This document shows, one piece after another, positions 49,483 to 58,131 of a stretch of DNA of 64,000 nucleotides (positions are counted from its first letter, which is position 1; the number at the start of each line of letters is the position of its first letter). Source of the DNA: Ideonella margarita (GTDB lineage: Bacteria > Pseudomonadota > Gammaproteobacteria > Burkholderiales > Burkholderiaceae_C); contig NZ_JBBUTI010000016.1 of NCBI RefSeq assembly GCF_038066635.1, positions 1-64,000 on the forward strand, in the 5' to 3' direction. Position numbers and translations under genes: made by a program. The notes beneath the pieces are model-generated. The model did not search any database. It worked only from the letters and a program-made list of their open reading frames with translations, and had not been told where the DNA came from.

Positions 49483-50571
49483 TCAGCGGCGCTGCAGCAG
49501 CATCGCGTCGCCGTAGCTGAAGAAGCGGTAGCGGGCCTCGATGGCATGCCGGTACAGGCCCATCACATGGGCATGCCCGGTGAAGGCGCTCACCAGCATC
49601 ATCAGCGTGCTCTTGGGCAGGTGGAAGTTGGTCACCAGCGTGTCCACCACCTTGAACCGGAAACCGGGGGTGATGAAGATGTCGGTTTCGCCGCTGCACG
49701 GGCGGTCCAGCCCCTCGCGGGAGGCGGTCTGCACGGCAGCTGATTCAAGCGCGCGCAGCGTGGTCGTGCCCACCGACACGATGCGACCGCCGGCAGCCCG
49801 CGTGGCCCGGATGGCGTCGACCGTCTCCTGGCCCACCTCGAACCATTCACTGTGCATCTTGTGCTCAGCCAGGTTCTCGGTGCGCACCGGCTGGAAGGTG
49901 CCGGCACCCACGTGCAGCGTGACACGCGCCGTGCCGATGCCGCGCTCGGCCAGTCGGGCCAGCAGGGCTTCGTCGAAATGCAGCGCCGCCGTCGGGGCCG
50001 CCACGGCACCGGGGGTGCGGGCGAACACGGTCTGGTAGCGCTCGGCGTCTTCCGGGGCGTCGTCGTGGCTGATGTAAGGCGGCAGCGGCACATGGCCGCA
50101 GCGCTCCAGCAGCGCGAAGGGGTCACCGGCCACCTGCAGGTGGAACAGCGAGCCGTCGGGGCCGCCGCGGCCCAGCACCAGCGCCTCGAAGGGCTCGGGG
50201 CCGTCGGTGCCCAGGCGCACAGTGCTGCCGGGCTTGGGCGATTTGCTGGCGCGGATGTGGGCGAGCATCTCGCCGGCGTCGTTGCCCTGGCGGGGCAGCA
50301 CGCGCTCGATCAGCGCCTCGACCGAGCCGCCGGTCTGCTTTTCACCGTGCAAGCGAGCCTTCAGCACCCGGGTGTCGTTGAACACCAGCAGGTCGCCGGG
50401 CTGCAGCAAGTCGGGCAGGCTGCGAAAGACGAGATCGTGGGGTTGATTGCCGCGGCCATCCAGCAGGCGGGAGCCGCTGCGTTCGGTGGCCGGGTGCTGC
50501 GCGATCAGTTCTGGCGGCAGCTCGAAGTCAAAGTCGTTCAGGGTGAACGACGGCGTCAGGGCAGAGGTCAT
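49483..50571 (-). CDS. queA: S-adenosylmethionine:tRNA ribosyltransferase-isomerase
   Basis: The product has 362 residues. It transfers the ribosyl part of SAM to preQ1-tRNA to form epoxyqueuosine. Typical parts are F-D-F-E-L-P-P-E-L-I-A-Q-H-P near the start, F-N-D-T-R-V-L-K-A-R-L, T-A-A-L-H-F-D and L-H-V-G-A-G-T-F-Q-P-V. tgt follows on the same strand. The leader (50572-50640) can form two alternative hairpins. Confidence 0.97.
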   Translation of the reverse strand: MTSALTPSFTLNDFDFELPPELIAQHPATERSGSRLLDGRGNQPHDLVFRSLPDLLQPGDLLVFNDTRVLKARLHGEKQTGGSVEALIERVLPRQGNDAGEMLAHIRASKSPKPGSTVRLGTDGPEPFEALVLGRGGPDGSLFHLQVAGDPFALLERCGHVPLPPYISHDDAPEDAERYQTVFARTPGAVAAPTAALHFDEALLARLAERGIGTARVTLHVGAGTFQPVRTENLAEHKMHSEWFEVGQETVDAIRATRAAGGRIVSVGTTTLRALESAAVQTASREGLDRPCSGETDIFITPGFRFKVVDTLVTNFHLPKSTLMMLVSAFTGHAHVMGLYRHAIEARYRFFSYGDAMLLQRR

Positions 50572-50604
50572 GGCTTGCAGGCTTCACCGGCCTTCAAGTG
50601 GATA

Positions 50605-50640
50605 CAGCCCGTGATTGTTCCACGGGCTGCAAGCCCGTGC
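50605..50640 (-). promoter_or_regulatory. Mutually exclusive hairpins in the queA leader
   Basis: On the minus strand, read in order, the arms CACGGGCT (50639-50632), CAGCCCGTG (50629-50621) and CACGGGCTG (50613-50605) lie close together. The middle arm can pair with either neighbour, so two stems exclude each other, as in an attenuator. No T-run follows, so control of translation or RNA decay is more likely than termination. It does not look like a known preQ1 riboswitch. Confidence 0.4.
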
Positions 50641-50796
50641 TCAGCGCATTGGTGCAGCCGCGGTGGCCGTGGTGGCGGGGTTCTGGGCGCTGCCGGGCAG
50701 CTGCTGGCGGTCAGAGCGGTCCCAGGCCCAGGCGAAGGCGACGCTCAAACCGAGCACCAGGGCCATCAGGGTCAACAAACGGGCAACGATGCGCAT
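50641..50796 (-). CDS. Very small membrane protein upstream of queA
   Basis: The product has 51 residues: a basic start (M-R-I-V-A-R-L-L), one hydrophobic helix (about 5-24) and a short Ala/Thr/Pro-rich tail. Third codon positions are almost all G or C, as in real genes here. No good ribosome site is visible before the ATG at 50796, which lowers confidence. It ends 69 bases before queA and could be co-transcribed with it. The function is unknown. Confidence 0.42.
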   Translation of the reverse strand: MRIVARLLTLMALVLGLSVAFAWAWDRSDRQQLPGSAQNPATTATAAAPMR

Positions 50797-51060
50797 GGCA
50801 GAAGGGCAGAAGAGGAATCACGACAGGACGGACGGCAACCTTGGGCGGCGTGGCAACAAGCCGGCACACACCCGAGGCATCGCGCTGATTGTCTCTTCTG
50901 ACACGAGGCTTTCAAGTGGTGGTTCGCGAGTTTTGGCAATGTCTGTCAGCAGATGTGGCGGGCCGTCCACGGGGCTCTCATCGCCTGCCAAGTTGGTCAC
51001 GATTGAAACTGCCCGGGCGCAGTGCGCTTCAAGCCACGGAGGCGCGGCGAGAATGCACCC
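50797..51060. other. Intergenic region upstream of recG
   Basis: 264 bases between the small minus-strand gene and recG. Both promoters should lie here, but no convincing -35/-10 pair was found. A GTG at 51022 is in frame with recG but precedes the homologous part. Confidence 0.5.
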
Positions 51061-53193
51061 ATGCCCGCCGTCAAACGCACCGCCACCGCCGCTGAAACGC
51101 CCGCCGCCAAGTCGGCCGGCGCTGCCCGTTCGGCGCCGGCCAAGGCGCTGGACCGGCTGGGGCTGACCACGCCCATCGCGCTGGCGCTGCACCTGCCGAT
51201 GCGCTACGAGGACGAAACCCGCCTGGTGCCCATCGCCGAGGCGCAAGCCGGGCGCAGCGCGCAGGTGGAAGGCACGGTCACCGATTGCCGGGTGGAGTTC
51301 CGCCCGCGCCGGCAGCTGGTGGCCCATCTGCAGGACGATGCCGGCGACGAGCTGGTGCTGCGTTTCGTGAACTTCTATCCCTCGCACCAGAAGGCGCTGG
51401 CCGCCGGGCAGCGCGTGCGCGTGCGGGGCGAGGTGCGCGGCGGCTTTTTCGGCCGCGAGATGGTGCACCCGCAGTTCCGAGGCGTGGGCGAAGACACGCC
51501 GCTGGCCACCGAGCTCACGCCGGTCTACCCGGCCAGTGCGCAGCTGCCGCAGGTGTATCTGCGCAAGGCGGTGGCGGCGGGGCTGCGGCGGGCCGATCTG
51601 TCGGAAGTTCTGCCGCGCGACGCCGTGCCGGCCGGGCTGCCCTCGCTGCGTGAAGCGCTGTTTTTCCTGCATCAGCCGCCGGCCAGCGCCGGGCTGGCCA
51701 CGCTGGAAGACCAGAGCCACCCCGCTTGGCAGCGCCTGAAGTACGAGGAATTGCTGGCGCAGCAGCTCTCGCAGATGCAGTCGCGCCGCGAGCGTGCCCG
51801 GCTCAAGGCGCCGGTGCTGACGCGGCGGGGCGGCGGTCTGCACGACCAGCTGCTGGCCGCCTTGCCCTGGGGCCTGACCGGCGCGCAGCAGCGCGTGGGC
51901 GACGAGATCGCGGCCGATCTGGCGATTGACCAGCCGATGCACCGCCTGCTGCAAGGCGATGTGGGCGCCGGCAAGACCGTGGTGGCTGCGCTGGCCGCCG
52001 CCGTTGCGATGGACGCCGGCTGGCAGTGCGCGCTGATGGCGCCGACCGAAATCCTGGCCGAGCAGCACTTTGCCAAGCTCGTGCAATGGCTGGAGCCGCT
52101 GGGCGTGACGGTCGCCTGGCTCACCGGCCGCCGCAAGGGCAAGGCCCGCCAGGCCATGCTCGACAAAGTCGCCAGCGGCGAGGCCGGGCTGGTGGTGGGC
52201 ACGCACGCGGTCATCCAGGACGATGTGCACTTCGCCAAGCTGGGTCTGGCCATCGTCGACGAGCAGCACCGCTTCGGCGTGGCCCAGCGGCTGACGCTGC
52301 GCCACAAGCTGCAGGCCGGTGAAGCCACCGGCGGCCTGCAGATGGAGCCGCACCTGCTGATGATGAGCGCCACGCCCATCCCGCGCACCCTGGCGATGAC
52401 TTACTACGCCGACCTGGAGGTCTCGACCATCGACGAGCTGCCGCCCGGCCGCACGCCCATCGTCACCAAGCTGATTGCCGAGAGCCGCCGGCTGGAGGTC
52501 ATCGAGCGCATCCGCGACGAGGTGGTGAAAGGCCGGCAGGTGTACTGGGTCTGCCCGCTGATCGAGGAAAGTGAATCCGAGGGCGACGGCCGCGGCAAGC
52601 CCTTGTCGGAGCTGAGCAATGCGACGCAGACCCATGCCGACCTCACGGCGGCGCTGCCCGAAGTGGGGGTGGGCCTGCTGCACGGCCGCATGCCGCCGGC
52701 CGAGAAGGCAGCGGTGATGGCCCAGTTCAGCGGCGGGCAGATGGGTGTGCTGGTGGCCACCACGGTGATCGAGGTGGGCGTGGACGTGCCCAACGCCAGC
52801 CTGATGGTGATCGAGCACGCCGAGCGTTTCGGCCTGGCCCAGTTGCACCAGCTGCGCGGCCGGGTGGGGCGCGGCGCGGTGGCCAGCGTGTGCGTTCTGA
52901 TGTTCTCCAACCCGCTGTCGGAAACCGGCAAGCAGCGCCTGAAGGCGATGGCGGAAACCAACGACGGCTTCGAGATTGCCCGGCGCGACCTCGACATCCG
53001 CGGCCCCGGCGAGTTCATGGGTGCCCGGCAGTCGGGCGATGCCCTGCTGCGTTTTTCCGATCTGGCCGAGGACAGCGGCCTGCTGGAGCTGGCCCGCGAG
53101 GTGGCGCCGCGCCTGCTCGATGCCCATCCGGGGGCAGCGAAGGCGCAGGTGGCGCGCTGGCTGGGTGCGCGGGCCGAGTTCCTGAAGGCCTGA
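51061..53193 (+). CDS. recG: ATP-dependent DNA helicase RecG
   Basis: The product has 710 residues. RecG remodels stalled replication forks and branched DNA. An N-terminal wedge domain with OB fold (G-T-V-T-D-C-R-V-E-F-R-P near 75-90) precedes the helicase core: Walker A G-D-V-G-A-G-K-T, D-E-Q-H-R-F-G box, M-S-A-T-P-I-P-R-T-L motif III and Q-L-R-G-R-V-G-R-G motif VI. The start region is Ala/Pro-rich and not conserved; the ATG at 51061 was chosen over the GTG at 51022. Downstream lie an M4 protease gene and then oxyR. Confidence 0.96.
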   Translation: MPAVKRTATAAETPAAKSAGAARSAPAKALDRLGLTTPIALALHLPMRYEDETRLVPIAEAQAGRSAQVEGTVTDCRVEFRPRRQLVAHLQDDAGDELVLRFVNFYPSHQKALAAGQRVRVRGEVRGGFFGREMVHPQFRGVGEDTPLATELTPVYPASAQLPQVYLRKAVAAGLRRADLSEVLPRDAVPAGLPSLREALFFLHQPPASAGLATLEDQSHPAWQRLKYEELLAQQLSQMQSRRERARLKAPVLTRRGGGLHDQLLAALPWGLTGAQQRVGDEIAADLAIDQPMHRLLQGDVGAGKTVVAALAAAVAMDAGWQCALMAPTEILAEQHFAKLVQWLEPLGVTVAWLTGRRKGKARQAMLDKVASGEAGLVVGTHAVIQDDVHFAKLGLAIVDEQHRFGVAQRLTLRHKLQAGEATGGLQMEPHLLMMSATPIPRTLAMTYYADLEVSTIDELPPGRTPIVTKLIAESRRLEVIERIRDEVVKGRQVYWVCPLIEESESEGDGRGKPLSELSNATQTHADLTAALPEVGVGLLHGRMPPAEKAAVMAQFSGGQMGVLVATTVIEVGVDVPNASLMVIEHAERFGLAQLHQLRGRVGRGAVASVCVLMFSNPLSETGKQRLKAMAETNDGFEIARRDLDIRGPGEFMGARQSGDALLRFSDLAEDSGLLELAREVAPRLLDAHPGAAKAQVARWLGARAEFLKA

Positions 53194-53322
53194 TCGAGCA
53201 TTGGCGGCCTTGTCGGGTGCTGCCACTCAGGGTTCGGGTTTGTGCTCCCATGAGCAGGGGATGTGAGGCGCCCCGACGGCTCTGGATACTGGCCGCGGAT
53301 CACACCCACAAGGAACCTGACC

Positions 53323-54897
53323 ATGACCCGCTTTCCTCTTCGCGCTGCGGCCCTGGCTGCTCTGCTGGCCTGTACCTCAGGCCTGGCGCTGGCTGCCAAG
53401 CCCGCCGACGACCACCCTGCCGTGCAGCGTGCACTGGCCCAGTTGAGTGCCGCTGCATCGTCTGATGCGCGCGTCAGCAGCGCCGACGCCTTCTCCCCCG
53501 TGGACCTCGTGGTTGATGCCGACGGTACCGAGCACGTGCGCCTGAACCGCAGCCACCAGGGTCTGCGCGTGATCGGTGGTGACGTGGTGGTGCACAGCGC
53601 TGCCGGTGGCCGCCTGATCGACGTGAGCCGCCAGCAGGCCCAGGTGCTGACGCTGAGCGTCAAGCCCACCGTGAAGGCCGATGCTGCCGCCAAGTCAGCG
53701 CTGGCCAAGTTTGGTCATTTCGACGGCCAGATCGTCGGCAAGGAACTGGTGATCCACGCCCGCACCGCGGATGCGCGCCTGGCCTGGGACGTGCAGGTGC
53801 ACGGCGTGCGAGCCGACGGCACCCCGAGCGAAGCCCACCTGCTGATCGACGCCCGCACCGGCGCGCTGATCGACCGCTGGGACGACATCCACACCGCCGA
53901 CGCGGTGGGCACGGGCAGCACGCTGTACTCCGGCGTCGTGCCGCTGCACGGCAACCTGAACAACAAGGGCACCAAGTACAGCCTGGAAGACCTGACCCGC
54001 GGCGGTCACACCGTCAAGGACATGGCCAACGCCACCAGCGGCGGCAAGGTCATGAAGGATGCGAACAACGCCTGGGGCAACGGCTTGAAGACCGACAAGC
54101 AGACCGCTGCTGCCGACGCCGCCTACGGCCAGAACACCACCTGGGACTACTACCTCAACGTGCTGGGCCGCAGCGGCATTGCCAACGACGGCAAGGGCGC
54201 CTATTCCCGCGTGCACTACAGCAGCAACTACGACAACGCCTTCTGGAGCGACGCCTGCTTCTGCATGACCTACGGCGACGGCAGCTTCTTCAACCCGCTG
54301 GTGTCGCTGGATGTGGCGGGCCACGAAATGACCCACGGCGTGACATCGCGCACCGCCGGCCTGATCTACTCGGGTGAGTCGGGTGGCCTGAACGAAGGCA
54401 CCTCGGACATCTTCGGCTCCATGGTCGAGTACTACGCGGCCAATGCCAATGACCCGGGTGACTACGACATCGGCGAGGAAATCTCCAAGACCGCCGGCAA
54501 GGCGCTGCGTTACATGAACAAGCCGAGCCGCGACGGCTCGTCCGCCGACTGCTGGTACTCGGGCGTGGGCAACATCGACGTGCATTACTCGTCGGGCGTG
54601 GCCAACCACTTCTTCTTCCTGCTGGCCGAAGGCACGGCACCGTCTGGCCTGCCGGCCTCGCCTACCTGCCAGGCGGGTGACACGCGCGTGGCCACGGGCT
54701 CGGGCAGCCTGACCGGCATCGGCCGCGACAAGGCCGCGAAGATCTGGTACCGGGCCCTGACGGTCTACATGACCGCCAGCGAAACTTACGCCAAGGCCCG
54801 CACCGACACGCTGAAGGCCGCGGTTGACCTGTACGGCGCCGGCTCCACCGAAGCGCTGGCCGTGGCCGCCGCCTGGACGGCCGTCAACCGTCCGTGA
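53323..54897 (+). CDS. Secreted M4 (thermolysin/elastase-like) metalloprotease
   Basis: The product has 524 residues. A signal peptide ends near A-L-A-A-K at 22-26. A prodomain (FTP/PepSY type, about 27-195) is followed by the catalytic domain, with H-E-M-T-H at 334-338 (H334, E335, H338) and the third zinc ligand E358 in G-G-L-N-E-G-T-S-D-I-F-G. The late H-Y-S-S-G-V-A-N-H-F-F-F region contains the active-site His. The paired cysteines near 312-314 and 540-region equivalents are typical of pseudolysin-like enzymes. It lies between recG and oxyR, which are adjacent in some relatives, so it may be an insertion. AAGGA precedes the ATG. Confidence 0.95.
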   Translation: MTRFPLRAAALAALLACTSGLALAAKPADDHPAVQRALAQLSAAASSDARVSSADAFSPVDLVVDADGTEHVRLNRSHQGLRVIGGDVVVHSAAGGRLIDVSRQQAQVLTLSVKPTVKADAAAKSALAKFGHFDGQIVGKELVIHARTADARLAWDVQVHGVRADGTPSEAHLLIDARTGALIDRWDDIHTADAVGTGSTLYSGVVPLHGNLNNKGTKYSLEDLTRGGHTVKDMANATSGGKVMKDANNAWGNGLKTDKQTAAADAAYGQNTTWDYYLNVLGRSGIANDGKGAYSRVHYSSNYDNAFWSDACFCMTYGDGSFFNPLVSLDVAGHEMTHGVTSRTAGLIYSGESGGLNEGTSDIFGSMVEYYAANANDPGDYDIGEEISKTAGKALRYMNKPSRDGSSADCWYSGVGNIDVHYSSGVANHFFFLLAEGTAPSGLPASPTCQAGDTRVATGSGSLTGIGRDKAAKIWYRALTVYMTASETYAKARTDTLKAAVDLYGAGSTEALAVAAAWTAVNRP

Positions 54898-54920
54898 TCG
54901 TCGGCTGATTCAGCCAGGGG

Positions 54921-54944
54921 CCGCGATTGTCTGCACAATCGCGG
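54921..54944 (+). promoter_or_regulatory. Hairpin directly before the oxyR start codon
   Basis: CCGCGATTGT (54921-54930) and ACAATCGCGG (54935-54944) are perfect 10-base arms with a CTGC loop. The stem ends one base before the oxyR ATG at 54946 and covers the place of the ribosome site, and no other Shine-Dalgarno is visible. It could block translation, serve as a DNA operator, or end the upstream transcript without T-run. Confidence 0.6.
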
Positions 54945-54945
54945 C

Positions 54946-55869
54946 ATGACCCTGACTGAACTTCGATACATCGTGGCCGTGGCGCGGGAGCGCCATTTCG
55001 GCCGCGCTGCAGAAGCCTGCTTCGTTTCCCAGCCCACCTTGTCGGTGGCCATCAAGAAGCTGGAAGAAGAGCTCGACGTGAAGATCTTCGAGCGCGGTTC
55101 CAGCGAAGTCTCGATGACCCCGCTCGGTGAGGCCATCGTCCGCCAGGCCCAGAGCGTCATCGAGCAGGCCCAGGGCATCCGTGAAATCGCCAAGCGTGGC
55201 AAGGACCCCCTGGCCGGCCCGCTGCGCCTGGGCATCATTTACACGATCGGCCCCTACCTGCTGCCCGAGCTGGTGAAGAACGCCATCGAGCAGACGCCGC
55301 AGATGCCGCTGATGCTGCAGGAGAACTTCACCGTGAAGCTGCTCGACATGCTGCGCACCGGCGAGATCGACTGCGCCATCATGGCCGAGCCCTTCCCCGA
55401 TACCGGCCTGGCCCTGGCGCCGCTCTACGACGAGCCCTTCATGGTGGCCATGCCCGCCAGCCATCCGCTGGCCGGGCGCAGCCACATCAGCTCGCAGGAG
55501 CTGAAGCAGGAAACCATGCTGCTGCTGGGCACCGGGCACTGCTTCCGCGACCATGTGCTCGAGGTCTGCCCCGAGTTCGCGCGCTTCTCCAGTGACACCG
55601 AGGGCATCAAGAAGAGCTTTGAGGGCTCATCCCTCGAAACCATCAAGCACATGGTGGCCTCGGGCATGGGCATCACGGTGGTGCCGGGCCTGTCGGTGCC
55701 GGCCACGCCGCAGCCCCACCTGGTGCATGTGCCCTTCGAGGCACCGGTGCCGATGCGCCGGGTGGTGCTGGCCTGGCGGCGCAGCTTCACCCGCTACGAG
55801 GCCATCGCGGCGCTGCGCAACGCCATCTACGCCTGCGCGCTGCCGGGCGTGGTTCGCCTGAGCGCCTGA
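54946..55869 (+). CDS. oxyR: Hydrogen-peroxide-sensing LysR regulator OxyR
   Basis: The product has 307 residues. The LysR helix-turn-helix is at the start (A-E-A-C-F-V-S-Q-P-T-L-S-V-A-I-K-K-L). The redox cysteines fall exactly at C199 and C208, as in E. coli, in G-H-C-F-R-D-H-V-L-E-V-C. Peroxide forms a disulfide between them and switches on catalase and related genes. None of these targets lies beside it. A perfect hairpin lies directly before the start codon. Confidence 0.96.
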   Translation: MTLTELRYIVAVARERHFGRAAEACFVSQPTLSVAIKKLEEELDVKIFERGSSEVSMTPLGEAIVRQAQSVIEQAQGIREIAKRGKDPLAGPLRLGIIYTIGPYLLPELVKNAIEQTPQMPLMLQENFTVKLLDMLRTGEIDCAIMAEPFPDTGLALAPLYDEPFMVAMPASHPLAGRSHISSQELKQETMLLLGTGHCFRDHVLEVCPEFARFSSDTEGIKKSFEGSSLETIKHMVASGMGITVVPGLSVPATPQPHLVHVPFEAPVPMRRVVLAWRRSFTRYEAIAALRNAIYACALPGVVRLSA

Positions 55870-55876
55870 GCGGCCT

Positions 55877-56527
55877 TCAGGTGCTGCGCTTGAAGCCGGC
55901 CAGCACCACACCCGCCACCACGAACAGGCTGCCGAAGGTGCGGTTCAGCCAGCTGATCTGGCGCGGCGTGCGCAGCAGGCCCAGCACGCGCGCGGCCAGC
56001 GCCACATAGCCGGTCATCACGGTGCATTCGATCAGGCCGAAGGTGATGCCGATGGTCAGGTACTGCGCCAGCAGCGGCTGGTGCATGTCGACAAACTGGG
56101 GCAGCACCGCCAGCAGGAAGACCGTGCCCTTGGGGTTCAGCGCGTTCACCGTCCACCCGCGCAGGAACAGCGCCTTGCGGTGGCTGCCTGGCGCCTGGGC
56201 ATCAGCGTCGGTGCTGGTGGCGTCCTGTGCCGTGATCGGGCTGGCGGGTGAGCGCCATTGCTGGATGCCCATCCACACCAGGTAGGCCGCGCCCAGCCAC
56301 TTCACCACCGTGAACGCGGTTTCACTGGTGGCCAGCAGCGCACCCAGGCCCACCCCGACCACCAGCAACTGAGTCCACACCCCCACCGCCAGGCCGAAGG
56401 CGACAGCCTGGCCACGGCGGAAACCGTGGTTCAGGCCTGCGCCCATGGCCGCAATCGCACCCGGGCCGGGCGAGAGACTGACCACCAGGGTGGTCACGAA
56501 AAAGGGCAGCCAGGTTGCAAAGTCCAT
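55877..56527 (-). CDS. LysE/RhtB-family amino-acid exporter
   Basis: The product has 216 residues with six membrane helices. The family mark L-V-V-S-L-S-P-G-P-G-A-I-A-A-M is at 14-28, and G-F-R-R-G-Q-A-V-A-F-G-L follows. N-P-K-G-T-V-F-L-L-A-V-L-P-Q-F lies in the middle. These proteins export amino acids such as homoserine, threonine or lysine. It converges with oxyR, 7 bases apart. The substrate cannot be told from the sequence. Confidence 0.93.
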   Translation of the reverse strand: MDFATWLPFFVTTLVVSLSPGPGAIAAMGAGLNHGFRRGQAVAFGLAVGVWTQLLVVGVGLGALLATSETAFTVVKWLGAAYLVWMGIQQWRSPASPITAQDATSTDADAQAPGSHRKALFLRGWTVNALNPKGTVFLLAVLPQFVDMHQPLLAQYLTIGITFGLIECTVMTGYVALAARVLGLLRTPRQISWLNRTFGSLFVVAGVVLAGFKRST

Positions 56528-56557
56528 GGGGGGGGTGGCCCGGGCGGGCGCTTTGAG

Positions 56558-57952
56558 TCAGAGGCCTGGGGCAGTGTAATAGGCCCCGAACAGGCTGTAG
56601 CCCTTCAGCGGTGCGCCGCCCATCATGTCGCGGTGCATGCCTGGCAGTCGCACGCCCAGGCCGGGCGGGGTGTGCTGCAGCCGCATGCCGTGGCCCAGCG
56701 GGTTCGCTTCATCCATGAAGCTCACGGCCGTGCCCAGGTTGCCGGTGGTGCCGGCCAGCGCGTCCAGCTCGGCCGCCACGCGGGTCATGCCGGTGCCGCG
56801 TTGCAGCAGCCAGCCGCCCTGGCGGTTGGACATGAAGTTCGGCCCGATGGTGTTGGGGTTGTCGTTCGTGGCGGCGTCCACGAACAGCGCCGGCACATCG
56901 GCCCGCGTCGACACCAGCACGTTGTTGGCGATCAGGTTGTTGCGGGTGCGGTCCACGGCCGGGCTGAAGGTGCTGACGATCAGCTCACCCGCGCCCCACA
57001 GGCCGCGCTTGGGGTCGCGCATGTTGCCGATGGCCGTGTTGCCGACGACCCGGTTGTCGCTGGCATCGAAGACGATGATGCCGGCCCCGTCGTTGCCCCA
57101 GACCACGTTGTTCTCCACCACATTGCGGTCGCACCACTGGTCGATCTGGATGCCGTTGCCGTCATAGGCGATCCGGTCGTGGTTGGCGTAGGAAAAGTTG
57201 TAGCGAATGATGTTGTCATCGCCGCTGTTCTCGGCCGCATCCTTGGCATAGAGGTGGATGCCCGAGGTGCCGCCGATGGCCATGCCGTTGCCGGTGGTGG
57301 TGTTGTATTCGACCAGGTAGTTCGAGGCGTTCAGCTCGATGCCGTGGTGGCCGTTGTTGCGGATCAGGTTGCCGGCGATGCGGGTGCGGTCGGTGGGCGA
57401 GGCATTCACCAGGCCGATGCCGATGCCCCCGGTGCGGTGGCCCTCGATCAGGTTGTTCGTGATCTGGTGGCCGGTGCCGGCGCCATCACTGATCGACAGA
57501 CCCTGGTCGGAGTTGCGCAGCGTGTTGTGGTCGATGGTCAGGTGATGGCTGCCGCGACGCACGACGACCGAGGCCCACGGCGAGCCGTCCACCACCATGT
57601 TCTTCAGCTTCACGTAGGCGGCGCCCTGGAAGTCGATGGCGCTGCCGATGATGGGCGGCTGTGTCGCCAGGGCGGCGCGCACCGTGATGGGTTGCGCGGC
57701 CGTGCCCTGGGAGGTGATGGTGACCGGGCCGGGCTGGTTGCCCGGGCCGACCAGCACCACCGAGCCGGGTGGCAGGTTGGCCCAGGGGACGTCCATCAGC
57801 CGGGAGATCTGGATGGCGCCTGCGGGCATGGGGTTGACCGGGCCGACGGCGACCGTGACAGGGGTGGTCTGGCCGTGCGAGGCCGCTCCTGAGAGGAGCA
57901 GTGCGATGGCCATGAACACGGGACGGATGGTGGTGGTGAAGCGGAAGTGCAT
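56558..57952 (-). CDS. Exported right-handed parallel beta-helix protein
   Basis: The product has 464 residues. A signal peptide ends near S-H-G-Q at 26-29. After a short Pro/Gly-rich part the chain consists of short beta-helix rungs, each with an N-N or N-x-I pattern, such as V-E-N-N-V-V-W-G-N, I-A-G-N-L-I-R-N-N and V-G-N-T-A-I-G-N, as in the NosD and pectate-lyase folds. The fold usually binds or cleaves polysaccharide. No lyase Arg/Lys triad was identified, so enzyme activity is open. It could be an alginate or pectin lyase-like protein or an adhesin. Confidence 0.85.
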   Translation of the reverse strand: MHFRFTTTIRPVFMAIALLLSGAASHGQTTPVTVAVGPVNPMPAGAIQISRLMDVPWANLPPGSVVLVGPGNQPGPVTITSQGTAAQPITVRAALATQPPIIGSAIDFQGAAYVKLKNMVVDGSPWASVVVRRGSHHLTIDHNTLRNSDQGLSISDGAGTGHQITNNLIEGHRTGGIGIGLVNASPTDRTRIAGNLIRNNGHHGIELNASNYLVEYNTTTGNGMAIGGTSGIHLYAKDAAENSGDDNIIRYNFSYANHDRIAYDGNGIQIDQWCDRNVVENNVVWGNDGAGIIVFDASDNRVVGNTAIGNMRDPKRGLWGAGELIVSTFSPAVDRTRNNLIANNVLVSTRADVPALFVDAATNDNPNTIGPNFMSNRQGGWLLQRGTGMTRVAAELDALAGTTGNLGTAVSFMDEANPLGHGMRLQHTPPGLGVRLPGMHRDMMGGAPLKGYSLFGAYYTAPGL

Positions 57953-58109
57953 GGCAGTGAAGGTCCGGTTGGAGCGGCCGGGTTGGCCGCCAGCCCGGGT
58001 TATCGGGGCACGCCGGTCCGGCCGAAGCGACCGCTTGTAAGGAGCGGTGTGGAAACGTCAGGCGTGTTGCAACACCTCGGCGAGAATCACCGCCAACCCG
58101 ATTCCTGAA

Positions 58110-58123
58110 GGCCGCTTGCGGCC
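58110..58123 (+). promoter_or_regulatory. Small hairpin over the radA ribosome site
   Basis: GGCCGC (58110-58115) and GCGGCC (58118-58123) pair with a two-base loop, just behind a GAAGG that could be the ribosome site and 8 bases before the radA ATG. It is similar in place to the oxyR hairpin. Confidence 0.35.
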
Positions 58124-58131
58124 GCGCCGCC

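Noticed and set aside
50605..50640. preQ1 riboswitch in front of queA
   Set aside because: The conserved preQ1-I core and pseudoknot bases are not present; only GC-rich alternative stems are seen.
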